DNA from: Chitinophagales bacterium
Lineage (GTDB): Bacteria; Bacteroidota; Bacteroidia; Chitinophagales; Saprospiraceae
NCBI GenBank assembly: GCA_013299105.1
Contig: JAAFJY010000034.1
Location: forward strand, 1 to 64,000
DNA length: 64,000 nt
Direction of reading: 5' to 3'
The position numbers and the translations under genes are program-made. The notes beneath the pieces were generated by a model, which saw nothing but the letters and a program-made list of their open reading frames with translations, did not search any database and was not told the origin of the DNA. Position 1 is the first letter of the stretch. Each line of letters begins with the position of its first letter. Below, in pieces: positions 8,285-17,947 of the stretch.

Positions 8285-10744
8285 ATGACCATTTCGCTCA
8301 ATTGGCTCAAATCATACCTGGAACTAAAGGACCTCAGTCCAGAAAAAATTGCTGAAATCCTGACCGACATCGGCCTGGAGGTCGAAAGTGTAGAACGTAC
8401 CGAAAGCGTTCCCGGCGGCTTGGCTGGCGTGGTAGTAGGCCTGGTAAAAACCTGCCAAAAACACCCCAATGCCGATAAATTATCGCTGACAACTGTTGAC
8501 GTAGGCACTGGTACCGACCTGCACATCGTGTGTGGAGCGCCCAATGTAGCAACTGGTCAAAAAGTGTTGGTAGCCACCGTTGGTACTACCTTGCACCCCA
8601 CCGAAGGCGAGCCCCTGACCATCAAAAAAGGAAATATCCGCGGCGAAGTGTCGGAAGGCATGATTTGCGCTGAGGATGAACTGGGCATAGGCACCAGCCA
8701 CGCGGGCATCTTGGTTTTGCCCACAGAAACGCCCATCGGGCAAGCCGCTAGCACATATTTCCAGCTCGAAGAAGACCATGTCATCGAAATCGGCCTTACC
8801 CCCAACCGCTCTGACGCGACCAATCACCTCGGCGTGGCCGAAGACCTGGCCGCTGCTTTGAAGATCAACTACGGCCACAGCGGCGTGGTGTCCAAGCCCG
8901 ATGTGAGTGGATTTAGCATACCTGCTGGTGCGATTTCACCCAAAGTAGCCGTTGAAAATTACGAAGCTTGCCCTCGTTACAGCGGGGTGGTCATTGAGGG
9001 TTTGAGCATCAAAGAATCGCCAGATTGGCTCAAAAGACGCTTGCAAACCATCGGAGTAAGGTCCATCAACAATGTAGTGGATGCTACGAATTTCATCCTG
9101 CACGAACTCGGCCAACCCCTGCACGCCTTCGATTGGGCCAAGGTGGCTGGTCAGGAAATCATCGTCAAAACCCTGCCCACTGGCAGCAAATTCCGCTCGC
9201 TCGACGAGATCGAGCGCAGCCTCGACGAAGGCGACCTCATGATCTGCGATGGTCAATCACAACCTATGTGCATTGGTGGCGTTTTTGGGGGCTTAAACTC
9301 TGGTGTGAGCGATAGCACCACCGCTATTTTCCTCGAATCTGCCCATTTTAATTCCAAGTGGATCCGCCGCTCCAGCGTGCGCCACAACCTGCGCACCGAC
9401 GCCGCCAAGGTTTTTGAAAAAGGCAGCGATCCCAACAACACGGTTTATGCACTGCAACGCGCAGCCTTGCTGATCATCGAATTGGCTGGTGGTCGCATCG
9501 CTTCACAAGTAGTGGATTTGTACCCACAAGTGGTGGAAAAACAGCAGGTACAAGTCAAATATGCTTATGTAAACATGCTGATTGGTGCCAATTTGTCAAA
9601 AAGCGAAGTACACGACATCCTCGCAGCATTGAACATGGACATCGTAGCCAAGGATGACAGCACTTTTACAGTAGCCGTACCGACCAACAAAAACGATGTG
9701 ACGCGCCCAGCCGATGTAGTGGAAGAAATCCTTCGCATCTATGGCTTCAACCGGGTCGAGATACCTGCACAATTGTCTTTCACCCCTGGTGTGGCACCAC
9801 AACCCGAACCTGCGGCCATGCGCCAGGCGATTGGCGATTACCTGGCTGCTGCGGGTTTCAATGAGATGATGGCCATCTCTTTGTCGGACTCCAAACACTA
9901 TGAAAAATCAGTTAGCAATCCTAACGAATCGCTGGTTTTCATCAACAATACCTCTAACGCACAACTCGACATCATGCGCCCTGATCTGCTGATCAACGGA
10001 CTGGAAGCTGTAGTGCACAACCAGAATCGCCAGCAGGCCCGCTTGCGGCTTTTCGAATTTGGTAAATCGTACCGCTTGAACAATGGAGAGATTGAAGAAA
10101 AGGAAAAACTCAGCCTGATCATTTGTGGCGACCGCTGGCCCAAAAACTGGGTCACAGGTGCCAATGTGAGCAGCAAAAACGGCAAGTCACCCTACTACAA
10201 CCTCAAGTCTTACGTACAAAACCTGCTGAGCCGCATGGGTTTCGAGGGCTATCAGGAAAGCTCGCTCGATCACGAACAATTCACCTATGGCCTGCGGTAC
10301 CACCGAGGACAGCAAACCTTAGTCGAGTTTGGTCGGGTCAATGGTCAACTGGCCAAAAACCTTGGCGTAAGAGGCGAAGTTTTCGCCGCAATTTTTGAGT
10401 GGGAAACCCTGCTGAAAAGCCTGCGTAAACACGCCGATAGCTACCAAGAACTGAACAAGTTTCCAACAACCAGCAGAGATTTGGCCTTGATTATTGAAAA
10501 TTCGGTAAAGTTTAGCGATATTGCGTCAATTGCGCGCAAAGTGGGCAAAAAGTTGATCAAAGAAATCAGCTTGTTTGACGTATACGAAAATGCAGCGCAA
10601 TTGGGCGAAGGCAAAATTTCCTACGCCGTCAGCTACCTGTTCGAAGACGCGGAAAAGACCCTCGAAGACAAGGATGTTGACAAAGTAATGAACCAACTCA
10701 TCAGCGAGTACGAAACCAAACTAGGGGCAATTATTCGGAAGTAA
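8285..10744 (+). CDS. pheT: Phenylalanine--tRNA ligase beta subunit
   Basis: Beta subunit of the cytosolic alpha2-beta2 phenylalanyl-tRNA synthetase, which charges tRNA-Phe. At 819 aa it has full family length. Domains in order: N-terminal MTISLNWLKSYL; EMAP/OB tRNA-binding domain (about 40-150, with KHPNADKLSLTTVDVG and HIVCGAPN); B3/B4 editing region (about 210-390, with VDATNFILHELGQPLHAFD); B5 (about 405-485, with TRPADVVEEILRIYGF); catalytic-like core; C-terminal FDX-ACB anticodon-binding domain (about 725-819, with KFPTTSRDLALIIE). The alpha subunit pheS is not in the window, so the two are unlinked here, which is common in this phylum. Confidence 0.97.
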   Translation: MTISLNWLKSYLELKDLSPEKIAEILTDIGLEVESVERTESVPGGLAGVVVGLVKTCQKHPNADKLSLTTVDVGTGTDLHIVCGAPNVATGQKVLVATVGTTLHPTEGEPLTIKKGNIRGEVSEGMICAEDELGIGTSHAGILVLPTETPIGQAASTYFQLEEDHVIEIGLTPNRSDATNHLGVAEDLAAALKINYGHSGVVSKPDVSGFSIPAGAISPKVAVENYEACPRYSGVVIEGLSIKESPDWLKRRLQTIGVRSINNVVDATNFILHELGQPLHAFDWAKVAGQEIIVKTLPTGSKFRSLDEIERSLDEGDLMICDGQSQPMCIGGVFGGLNSGVSDSTTAIFLESAHFNSKWIRRSSVRHNLRTDAAKVFEKGSDPNNTVYALQRAALLIIELAGGRIASQVVDLYPQVVEKQQVQVKYAYVNMLIGANLSKSEVHDILAALNMDIVAKDDSTFTVAVPTNKNDVTRPADVVEEILRIYGFNRVEIPAQLSFTPGVAPQPEPAAMRQAIGDYLAAAGFNEMMAISLSDSKHYEKSVSNPNESLVFINNTSNAQLDIMRPDLLINGLEAVVHNQNRQQARLRLFEFGKSYRLNNGEIEEKEKLSLIICGDRWPKNWVTGANVSSKNGKSPYYNLKSYVQNLLSRMGFEGYQESSLDHEQFTYGLRYHRGQQTLVEFGRVNGQLAKNLGVRGEVFAAIFEWETLLKSLRKHADSYQELNKFPTTSRDLALIIENSVKFSDIASIARKVGKKLIKEISLFDVYENAAQLGEGKISYAVSYLFEDAEKTLEDKDVDKVMNQLISEYETKLGAIIRK

Positions 10745-10778
10745 TCAGCCGAATTATTGGAACCCTATTTAGTTTTGA

Positions 10779-10911
10779 GGAGTGTAAAAAATAAGGTGAA
10801 CGGATTTGGGTTTAGTAAAAAAGATAAGCAACTGACTGGAAGGAAGTGGTGTTCTTTTTTTAACTGAACCTCAAAAGCAAATGTGCCCACCTTATTTTAG
10901 CTCAAATACTC
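10779..10911 (+). repeat. Palindromic 130-bp repeat, copy A
   Basis: First of five copies of an imperfect palindrome. The left arm has AATAAGGTGAACGGATTTGG. The right arm reads back as the complement (GCAAATGTGCCCACCTTATTTTA). Between them is an inner CAACT...AAGTG stem. It occupies the gap between pheT and the small coiled-coil gene and has no coding capacity. See the findings for the other copies. Confidence 0.85.
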
Positions 10912-10993
10912 AATCACTTACTTGTTGTTTTTTTCCAAAATCGATCCCAAAAAAATACCCTGGAAAAGTCTGGGGTAAAAACCCAAATCCCAA

Positions 10994-11302
10994 ATGAGTG
11001 TGAACGATCAATTGGCTCGCATCGAAGCAAAACTGCTTCAGTTACTGCAGAAAATGCGCGGCCTGGAAAAACAAAATAAGGCCCTCACTCAGGAAAACCA
11101 GCAACTCAAACAATTGCTGGAATTCAAAAATGAACTGATTGAGGAATTGCAAAACAGCAAAACCGCAGCGCCGTCCACTCCTGTTGTGGAAAAACCTACG
11201 GAGCCTGTCACTAAACCCACATTGCGCGATAACCAAAGCACGGCGGAGGCTATTTTGCCCGAAAAAGGCAAAAATCAGCTGTTAGCCGAAACTTTTGTTT
11301 AA
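10994..11302 (+). CDS. Small coiled-coil protein, ZapB-like
   Basis: A 102-aa cytoplasmic protein. Residues about 5-55 form a heptad-patterned coiled coil (LARIEAKLLQLLQKMRGLEKQ, then LTQENQQLKQLLEFKNELIEEL), followed by a Pro/Thr-rich linker and a short tail. The gene ends 11 bp before zapA in the same orientation. Size, coiled coil and partnership suggest a ZapB-like or FtsB-like division factor acting with ZapA at the Z-ring. That function is inferred from context, because coiled coils give weak homology signals. Confidence 0.75.
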   Translation: MSVNDQLARIEAKLLQLLQKMRGLEKQNKALTQENQQLKQLLEFKNELIEELQNSKTAAPSTPVVEKPTEPVTKPTLRDNQSTAEAILPEKGKNQLLAETFV

Positions 11303-11313
11303 GTCGAGAAAGT

Positions 11314-11616
11314 ATGGAGGAAGCGCAGGAACTAAAAAGCATCACCGTCATTGTTGCGGGCCGCCCTTTGCCCCTGAAAGTCAAATCAGAGGACGAAGAG
11401 AGCATCCGCAAACTGGTCAAGGAAATCAACGAAAAGGTCAACCGTTTTCAAATAACGTATCCTCAGAAAGACAAGCAAGACTGCCTGTCGATGGCACTAC
11501 TGACCTATGCCGTTGATCTGCACAAGTTGCAGCATGGCTCAATGGCCCACGATGTACTTTCCACCAAACTTACTCAACTGGAGTCGCTGATCGACGAATC
11601 CGACACACAGTCATAA
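11314..11616 (+). CDS. zapA: Cell division protein ZapA
   Basis: ZapA binds and bundles FtsZ at the division ring. The 100-aa product shows the family core: KSITVIVAGRPLPLKVKSEDE at the N-terminus, where the beta-hairpin domain begins, then IRKLVKEINEKVNRF, then a long helix (QDCLSMALLTYAVDLHKLQ). It is probably translated together with the preceding coiled-coil gene (11-bp gap). The order coiled-coil gene, zapA, RNA-like spacer, rny is typical of Bacteroidota. Confidence 0.88.
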   Translation: MEEAQELKSITVIVAGRPLPLKVKSEDEESIRKLVKEINEKVNRFQITYPQKDKQDCLSMALLTYAVDLHKLQHGSMAHDVLSTKLTQLESLIDESDTQS

Positions 11617-11627
11617 ACTGTGTCTAC

Positions 11628-11635
11628 TAACTTTG
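11628..11635 (+). promoter_or_regulatory. -7 box between zapA and the candidate 6S-like RNA
   Basis: TAACTTTG fits TAnnTTTG exactly and lies 12 bases after the zapA stop. Upstream is a perfect 7-bp inverted repeat (ACACAGT-cataa-ACTGTGT, 11606-11624) that could be an operator or a weak terminator. A transcript from here would start near 11641, far ahead of rny at 11941. Confidence 0.5.
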
Positions 11636-11639
11636 CTTG

Positions 11640-11775
11640 CGGTAGCATCGGCAATGATGAGAAAGGCAATATGATTGACCTAGGAGGATGTTTAAATTTG
11701 AGATTGCAAATTTTATCCATGCTCTAAACCGTCACCACAATCATACTTACCTTAACAAGCTCAAATGCGAGCCCA
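11640..11775 (+). ncRNA. ssrS: Candidate 6S-like RNA between zapA and rny
   Basis: The 324-base zapA-rny gap has its own -7 box and can fold into one long interrupted rod, the architecture of 6S RNA. Pairings that I can trace: GCAT/ATGC, GAG/CTC, AAGG/CCTT, then eight pairs TATGATTG/CAATCATA, then a terminal hairpin GGAT..AAATTTG / CAAATTT.ATCC. 6S RNA inhibits the housekeeping RNA polymerase holoenzyme, and ssrS lies beside zapA in many bacteria. The 3' end is uncertain. No covariance-model search could be run, so this is a candidate based on place and fold only. Confidence 0.42.
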
Positions 11776-11940
11776 CAAATCACCTGTCGCACATCGTATG
11801 TCACATATCGTATGTCAAAAAACAAGTTCCAGCGAAGGATTTCAGCAATGAAATCAACATTTTCTGGAGCCATTTGAAAACAAAGAGCTTTTGACTTTCA
11901 CCGTCGAGAGCCACCATTTATAAACTGCAAAATTGACCTT

Positions 11941-13611
11941 ATGGAAATGATCATAGGGGCAGTGGTCGGCCTGGTAATCGGGGCCGTATTGGCATATTTC
12001 CTGCTGAAAGCGGCCTTCAAAAAGTCGCAGGAAGACAGCAATGCCCAGGCGGACCTGCTCATCAAGGAGGCCCGTATCACTGCCAAACGCTTAACCGACG
12101 AAGCTGAGACCAAGGCCGAAAAAACACTCGACCAGGCCGAAAGCAAGAACGAACGCATCAAGCAGAAGAAAATTCAGGAAGCTAAGGACCATTTCGCCCA
12201 GCTGAAATCGGATTTTGAAAGCAAAAAATCCCAACAATTGGTCACGCTAAAAGAGCGTGAAATGGAAGTAAAAGCCCTGGAAGGCGAGTTCAAAGCAAAA
12301 GAGCAAAAGATCGATGAACGCCACAAGCAAATTGATCAACTCAAAGCCGAATACGAACAAAAAGAAGTTGAACTAGGCACTATTCGTGAGAACCTGGAGA
12401 AACAGCTGAAAATCGTAGCCAAAAAGCGCGAAGAACTCGACCAGGCCAACGAAATCCGCATCAAGGAATTGGAAAATGTGGCCCGCCTCAGCGAAGGCGA
12501 AGCCAAAGAACAATTGCTCGAAGCCGTGCGTGCCAAGTCAGAAACCGAGGCCATGGCCATCGTGAAAAACTCGGTGGAACAAGCCAAGGCCGACGCCAAC
12601 AAGGAGGCCAAAAAAATCGTCATCCAAACCATCCAGCGCATGTGCGCCGAATACACCATCGAAAACACGGTGTCGGTGTTCCACCTGGAATCAGATGACA
12701 TGAAAGGCCAGATCATCGGTCGCGAAGGCCGCAACATCCGCGCCCTCGAAGCTGCAACTGGTGCCGAAATCGTGGTAGATGACACGCCAGAAGCCATCGT
12801 GATCTCCAGTTTTGACCCCATCCGCCGCGAAGTAGCGCGTTTGGCCCTCAAAAAACTGGTAGCCGACGGTCGCATCCACCCCGCCCGCATCGAAGAAGTA
12901 GTGGCCAAAACCCGCAAGCAACTCGACGAGCAGATCGTGGAAATTGGCGAAAAAACCGTGATCGAACTCGACCTGCATGGCCTCGATCCTTACCTCGTGA
13001 AGATGGTGGGCCGCATGCGTTTCCGTTCGTCTTACGGCCAAAACCTGCTCAAGCACTCGATCGAAACCGCCAACCTTTGCGCCATCATGGCCGCCGAATT
13101 GGGCCTCAATCCCAAGCAGATCAAGCTGGCCAAACGCGCTGGTTTGTTGCACGACATCGGCAAGGTAGCTGAAGAAGAAACCGAACTGAGCCACGCCCTG
13201 CTGGGGATGCAGCTCTGCGAAAAATTCAAGGAGCATGCGGTGATCATCAACGCCGTAGGTGCACACCACGATGAAATCGAGATGAACAACATCATTTCGC
13301 CCATCATCCAGGCTTGTGACGCCATCTCCGGTGCCCGCCCTGGTGCCCGCCGCGAAATCCTGGAGAGCTACCTCAAGCGCATCGGCGAATTGGAAGAATT
13401 GGCCATGACCCATGAGGGCGTGTCCAAAGCTTTTGCCATGCAAGCAGGCCGCGAGTTGCGCGTTATCGTAGAAAGCGAAAAAGTCACCGATGCCTATGCC
13501 GATGACCTCGCCTTCATGATTTCACAAAAAATTCAGGACGAAATGCAGTACCCCGGCCAAATCAAAGTAACGGTGATCCGCGAAAAGCGGGCGGTGGCTT
13601 TTGCGAGGTAA
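11941..13611 (+). CDS. rny: Ribonuclease Y
   Basis: Membrane-anchored endoribonuclease that starts mRNA decay. Layout of the 556-aa protein: N-terminal membrane helix (about 3-24, [20 protein letters not shown]); long charged coiled coil (about 25-225); KH RNA-binding domain (about 250-310, [23 protein letters not shown]); HD phosphohydrolase domain (about 370-465, with [17 protein letters not shown] and the catalytic LLHDIGK); C-terminal domain. It is slightly longer than the usual 520 aa because of the coiled coil. A good terminator follows. All signature residues are present. Confidence 0.96.
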   Translation: MEMIIGAVVGLVIGAVLAYFLLKAAFKKSQEDSNAQADLLIKEARITAKRLTDEAETKAEKTLDQAESKNERIKQKKIQEAKDHFAQLKSDFESKKSQQLVTLKEREMEVKALEGEFKAKEQKIDERHKQIDQLKAEYEQKEVELGTIRENLEKQLKIVAKKREELDQANEIRIKELENVARLSEGEAKEQLLEAVRAKSETEAMAIVKNSVEQAKADANKEAKKIVIQTIQRMCAEYTIENTVSVFHLESDDMKGQIIGREGRNIRALEAATGAEIVVDDTPEAIVISSFDPIRREVARLALKKLVADGRIHPARIEEVVAKTRKQLDEQIVEIGEKTVIELDLHGLDPYLVKMVGRMRFRSSYGQNLLKHSIETANLCAIMAAELGLNPKQIKLAKRAGLLHDIGKVAEEETELSHALLGMQLCEKFKEHAVIINAVGAHHDEIEMNNIISPIIQACDAISGARPGARREILESYLKRIGELEELAMTHEGVSKAFAMQAGRELRVIVESEKVTDAYADDLAFMISQKIQDEMQYPGQIKVTVIREKRAVAFAR

Positions 13612-13643
13612 GGGAGGATTCTTAGAGCAGAACGTTTTGAAAG

Positions 13644-13692
13644 CAAGCGCTTGTTGAGTGGAAGACACTTGGCAAGCGCTTGTTGTTTTTTA
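13644..13692 (+). terminator. Intrinsic terminator of rny
   Basis: CAAGCGCTTG (13644-13653) and a second CAAGCGCTTG (13673-13682) form a stem extended by GAGTG/CACTT, followed by TGTTGTTTTTT. The position just after the rny stop supports termination. Confidence 0.7.
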
Positions 13693-13756
13693 GGGAGAAT
13701 AAGCTATGAGGGCCACGGAAAAATAACTTGTAAGAATTGGCAAATACTTTGCCCCG

Positions 13757-14273
13757 CTTTCACGCGGAGCGTGACACGGCGCGGTGCAGGTTGGGAACAC
13801 GGATGTAACGGATGAAACTGATTTACACGGATTTCCAGCATCATGTTGACCCCACTCAACTCAAAATCAGAGGCACCAATTTTTATAATTTATTCTTTTG
13901 CCATTCCTAAATACAGCGTTTTTTAAGTTCTCGTAATTAACTCCTCTACTGATTGGTGGAGGTGAATCGGCAAAAGGGCTGATATGCTTACCTTTTTAAT
14001 GCCAAAATTCATTTACGATGGTTTAGCGAACTTAAAAAACAAACTACTAAGTACAGCGTTTTTAAGTTCTTGCAATTATCTCCCCTACTAATTGACAGAG
14101 GTAAATAGGCATAAAGGATTAATAAGTAACGGTTCAAAAATAAACCTTACCAATTTTTAATTGCCAGTTGTCAACATCATGCTGGAAATCCGTGTAAATC
14201 CGCTTAATCCGTGTCATCCGTGTTGCAAAGACCTCGCGCACTGTGTCACGCTCCGCGTGAGCGAGGCAACGCA
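13757..14273. repeat. Nested element with about 95-bp inverted arms and internal direct repeats
   Basis: The left arm (13757-13850) and right arm (about 14170-14273) are inverted copies. They share CACGCGGAGCGTGACAC, AACACGGATG, and TTTACACGGATTTCCAGCAT followed by ATGTTGAC. The 320-bp core holds two direct repeats (13908-13987 and 14048-14126) beginning TAAGTACAGCGTTTTTAAGTTC. No plausible ORF is present. Solo arms occur near 47.1 and 28.5 kb. It looks like a non-autonomous mobile or recombinational element. Confidence 0.75.
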
Positions 14274-14378
14274 GCTGCGATTTGGTAAGGTTTATTTGTG
14301 GTTTGTCACTTAGTTTATTTAATCTGCGGCCCTTTTTTTAGCGCAAATTCAAAAAACACCCCCACAAAACTCCCAAGC

Positions 14379-14412
14379 AAAAAAGCCGAACGAGCAATCC
14401 CGTCCGGCTTTT
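14379..14412 (-). terminator. Intrinsic terminator of the OMP-barrel gene
   Basis: On the minus strand GCCGGACG...CGTTCGGC is followed by TTTTTT. It lies 27 bases after the stop codon of the minus-strand gene at 14439. Confidence 0.75.
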
Positions 14413-14438
14413 CCATAACAAGCAAAAGTAGCTACTGA

Positions 14439-17225
14439 TCAACGCATCATGCGCATCATGCCTTGGGCTTGGTTGTTTTTTTGGAAACCCTTCATTGAGT
14501 AAATGAAGCTCACCATGAAGTAACGGGCCAAAGAGGTAATGCGCTCATCCACTTGCGTGATGCCATTGTTGTTCCGGCTGATGCCTTGGTTTTTGTTCAG
14601 AATGTCGAAAATGGACATTTTCAACTGGCCTTTGTTGCCTTTCATGAAGAAAACAGAAGCCGAAGCATTCCAGATTGGAATATCTTGGTCAAATTCTTCG
14701 CCCAAGCCACGGAACTGGCTGTAGTCCAGGTCGGTTTCCAGGTTTACTTTGTCTTTGAACAACATTTTGCGCAAGCTGCTCGAATAGGTGTAAGTGCGGT
14801 AGGCCTGGTTACGCGCCTCGTCAATCGAATAGGTCGCATTGTTAAAATTAATGCGGTAACCAACGGACCAATCCCATTTCTCCTTTTTCTGGTTTTCAAT
14901 GTTCAAACCAACGTTGGGCGAGGTAGTGATGGTAGCATTTTGTACGCCGTTCACAAACGTATAACCACGCAGGTAATTCATCCCGGTGCTGAAGTTGTAG
15001 CGGGTTTTGAGGCCCTTGATGCGGCCACCGTAGTTCAAGCGGCTGATCAGGCGATAATCGCTGGCCACGTTGATCGGGGTACGCTCGGTAATCAACTGCT
15101 CATTGACGGTTTGTGCCGTTTGGATGCGGTTTTGTGTGTAGGTGAAGTTGACAAAAGCAAACAAGTTCGTGAAGTTGAACTGGTTGAAATTGTTGTAGCG
15201 AGTCGTGAATTGGTGTTGGTATTCCGGGCGCAAGTTAGGATTACCCACGTAGGTATTGAGTGGGTTGCTCACGTCCTTGGTAGGGTTCAACTGCTGCACC
15301 GAAGGTTCGTTGATGTTGGTGTTGTAGTCGAAATTGATGCTGCGCATTTGGGAGAAACTGTAGCGCATGCGCAGGTTGGGCAGCAGGTTAGTGAAGCTCT
15401 GCTCAATCTTTTGCTCACTCGCCAGCAAATCACCAACCAAATTGGCTTGTTGCAGGTTCAAACCCGTGGAGAAGTTTAATTTTGGATTGGCAACACGGAA
15501 AGTCAAGCCACCATTGTGAAAACTGAAATCACTCAGGATGTGATTAGACTGCTGGTTGTTGATAAAAATCTGGCCAGTTGGCGTCACATCGTACACTTCT
15601 CGGTTGTTGTCGCTGCCCCGGTTGTTGTAAGAATAGTTCAATTCCAAAAAGCGGCCCCGCTTGGCGATGGGTTCGGTATAAGACAAACGAACACCGTAGG
15701 TTAAGCGGTCCACATCCGAGCGGGTTTCCTGGTTTTGCAGGCGTGAGTTTTGCGAACCTGGCGAAACAAAGAACAGGTTAGTGGACTGGTTCAAGCCATC
15801 GGTCAGGTTATTGGAGTTAACCAGGTTAAGGTTAGCGCTGAAGTTGCGACCCCGGCGAGTGAAACGTCGGCGATAAAGCATATTGGTGTTCAAGCTTACT
15901 CCCTGGCCATCAGAGCTCGTTACTTGCTGGCTGGAGTTGCGGGGTGATTTCTCCAAGTCAGTTGCGCTGGAAGCTGATTCCGACTCATTGCCATTGTTGC
16001 TCAAAGAATAGCGTCCAATGATGCGGATCGACTGCATGGAGTCCAAATCGTGGTCAAAAGTGAAATTGAGGCGGTGGGTCCCACTGCGCTCATCACGACT
16101 TGAGGTATCATTTTGGATGAAGTTATTTTGTCCTGCAAAATTCAAGGTTTCCGATACCCGGTCAGTCAACTTATTGAACCCGCTGAACATGTAGCTGCCA
16201 TTGATTTTGGTGCGCTTGCTGAAATCCTTGCTGAAGTTCATCCCACCAGAATAGAAGGTGGTGAAGCCGTAATTGCGGCCAAAGTCAATTGGAATGTCCG
16301 AATCTCCACCACCATTCATGATGCGGAACATGCCGCCGCCGCCCATGCCGCCGCCGCCAGTAAAGTCCATGTATTCATTGATCGAGAAGCCCTGGCGGTT
16401 GATGTTGTTGGCCGAGCCAATGAAGGAGATTTGGCTTTTTTTGGAGAAACGGTTCATGTTGCCGCCCAAGTCAAATTGCTCAGGGCCACCGCCACCTACG
16501 CGGAAGTTGCCAAAGTTGCCAGCGGCGCGGTCGGGCTTGAGGGTCAGGTTGATGGTTTTTTCGCGTTGGCCATCGTCCACCCCGCTGAATTCGGCTTGAT
16601 CTGACATTTTTTCAAATACCTGCACTTTGTCGATGGCGTCGGCAGGCAGGTTACGCGTAGCAGTTTTAGGGTCGCGGCCAAAAAATTCTTTGCCGTTGAC
16701 CAAAACGCGGGTGACAGTCTCCCCCTGCGCTTTGACACTACCATCTTTCTCTACTTCAACGCCTGGTAATTTTTTGAGCAAGTCTTCAACGTTGGCGTTG
16801 GGAGCTACACCGAAGGCTTTGGCGTTGAACTCAACGGTGTCTTTTTTGATCGACATCGGAGTGCGTTCGCCCTCTACCACGAATTCTTTGAGCAAGGCAG
16901 TTTGCTCTTTCATCAAAATTACCCCCATGTCGATGGCTTTTTGGGTGCCATCAGCATTGACCGGAGTGTTGAGAGTGGAGAACCCCAAAAAGCTGATCTG
17001 GATGATGTACTGGCCATTTTTAGGGGTAGAAACCTCAAAATTGCCTTTTTGATCGATCAGGGCAAAACCTGCCAGGACCGAATCCCGGGCCTGGAGCAAC
17101 AATACCGTGGCCCCGGTCAATGGTTTTTCCTGGGGGTCTCCCACAAAACCACTGATTTTGACCTGCGCCTGGCTGGCAAGGGCCATGAACATGAAAAAGA
17201 AAAATAGGTAAAAACGCTGTTTCAT
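14439..17225 (-). CDS. Outer-membrane beta-barrel receptor with N-terminal CarboxypepD-like domain
   Basis: TonB-receptor-like outer-membrane protein of the OMP_b-brl family, about 928 aa. It has a signal peptide (MKQRFYLFFFFMFMALASQAQ) and a carboxypeptidase-regulatory-like beta domain (about 22-110, GFVGDPQEKPLTGATVLLL). A plug-like region follows (about 115-250, with VEDLLKKLPGVEVEKDG and VNGKEFFGRDP), then the barrel. A Gly/Met-rich insert (GGGGMGGGGM) lies near residue 300. The start at 17225 is chosen because the signal peptide begins there. No surface lipoprotein or SusD partner is adjacent, so the substrate is unknown. A border tract lies about 220 bp upstream. Confidence 0.88.
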   Translation of the reverse strand: MKQRFYLFFFFMFMALASQAQVKISGFVGDPQEKPLTGATVLLLQARDSVLAGFALIDQKGNFEVSTPKNGQYIIQISFLGFSTLNTPVNADGTQKAIDMGVILMKEQTALLKEFVVEGERTPMSIKKDTVEFNAKAFGVAPNANVEDLLKKLPGVEVEKDGSVKAQGETVTRVLVNGKEFFGRDPKTATRNLPADAIDKVQVFEKMSDQAEFSGVDDGQREKTINLTLKPDRAAGNFGNFRVGGGGPEQFDLGGNMNRFSKKSQISFIGSANNINRQGFSINEYMDFTGGGGMGGGGMFRIMNGGGDSDIPIDFGRNYGFTTFYSGGMNFSKDFSKRTKINGSYMFSGFNKLTDRVSETLNFAGQNNFIQNDTSSRDERSGTHRLNFTFDHDLDSMQSIRIIGRYSLSNNGNESESASSATDLEKSPRNSSQQVTSSDGQGVSLNTNMLYRRRFTRRGRNFSANLNLVNSNNLTDGLNQSTNLFFVSPGSQNSRLQNQETRSDVDRLTYGVRLSYTEPIAKRGRFLELNYSYNNRGSDNNREVYDVTPTGQIFINNQQSNHILSDFSFHNGGLTFRVANPKLNFSTGLNLQQANLVGDLLASEQKIEQSFTNLLPNLRMRYSFSQMRSINFDYNTNINEPSVQQLNPTKDVSNPLNTYVGNPNLRPEYQHQFTTRYNNFNQFNFTNLFAFVNFTYTQNRIQTAQTVNEQLITERTPINVASDYRLISRLNYGGRIKGLKTRYNFSTGMNYLRGYTFVNGVQNATITTSPNVGLNIENQKKEKWDWSVGYRINFNNATYSIDEARNQAYRTYTYSSSLRKMLFKDKVNLETDLDYSQFRGLGEEFDQDIPIWNASASVFFMKGNKGQLKMSIFDILNKNQGISRNNNGITQVDERITSLARYFMVSFIYSMKGFQKNNQAQGMMRMMR

Positions 17226-17689
17226 CAGTCGGGTGATTTTAGCAAGGTTGATCTGCATATTCGAAAGTGTGCGAATGGGCAATAAGTAGTTTCAATAACA
17301 CAAAGGTACAATGGTGGTTTAGTGCTGGCGGTTAATCTGTATTGATATAAAGTTAAATAAGGTTAATCAACGACCGACTGCATTTTTTGATCGATTAATG
17401 CCATTTTTTGAGGGACGAAAATCTTGGGAGATGATTTTGGTTGAGAAGTTGAGGAGTTGAGAAGAATGGCTTCGATTAAAAAACCACCACAGTTGCTAAA
17501 CCATGTTTTCCAAGATTCCAGCGATTCCCACTTTGTTCATTAAATAGAAGAAAAAGAGCAAATTGTGTGGATGTGGCAAAATCCAGACTGTGTCAAAAGG
17601 GCGTGATTAGACTGTAAAAATGCGATTTCACAGCTAAAATTTGCGGCTGAAAGAGGCTTTACCTACACAAAAAGGAACGGTGCGCTGGT

Positions 17690-17867
17690 ACGAGTCTCCA
17701 GACTTGTACCATTATTTACACGTCTCTGACGTTTGACAAATTTTTAATAAAAACTTGACTATCAACATATTGAACAAAAGTCACCAAGCCTCCTTCATGC
17801 GTCAGAGACGCAAACATAGCCGTACAAGTCCGGAGACTTGTACGAGCGGCACTCTTTCTATTTTGAG
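17690..17867. repeat. Palindromic repeat pair (GTACAAGTC..GACTTGTAC)
   Basis: Each unit is itself a palindrome of about 22 bp (GTACGAGTCTCCAGACTTGTAC-like, and its mirror with TCCGGAGAC). A second inverted pair of sequence GTCTCTGACG / CGTCAGAGACG lies between them, so the whole 178-bp segment is a larger imperfect inverted repeat. Confidence 0.65.
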
Positions 17868-17947
17868 GCGAAAATCAAAGACTCCAGCTTTAATAATCAC
17901 AAAACCAATGGATTATACCCAAAGCTGGAATTGCTGCCAAGACTCTC

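Noticed and set aside
11688-11894. 68-codon ORF between zapA and rny
   Set aside because: It overlaps the rod-like fold and CGTATG repeats, and its product has no protein-like pattern. The AGGAGG before it is the only support.
14553-15479. 308-codon plus-strand ORF
   Set aside because: Antisense to the OMP-barrel gene; no domain.
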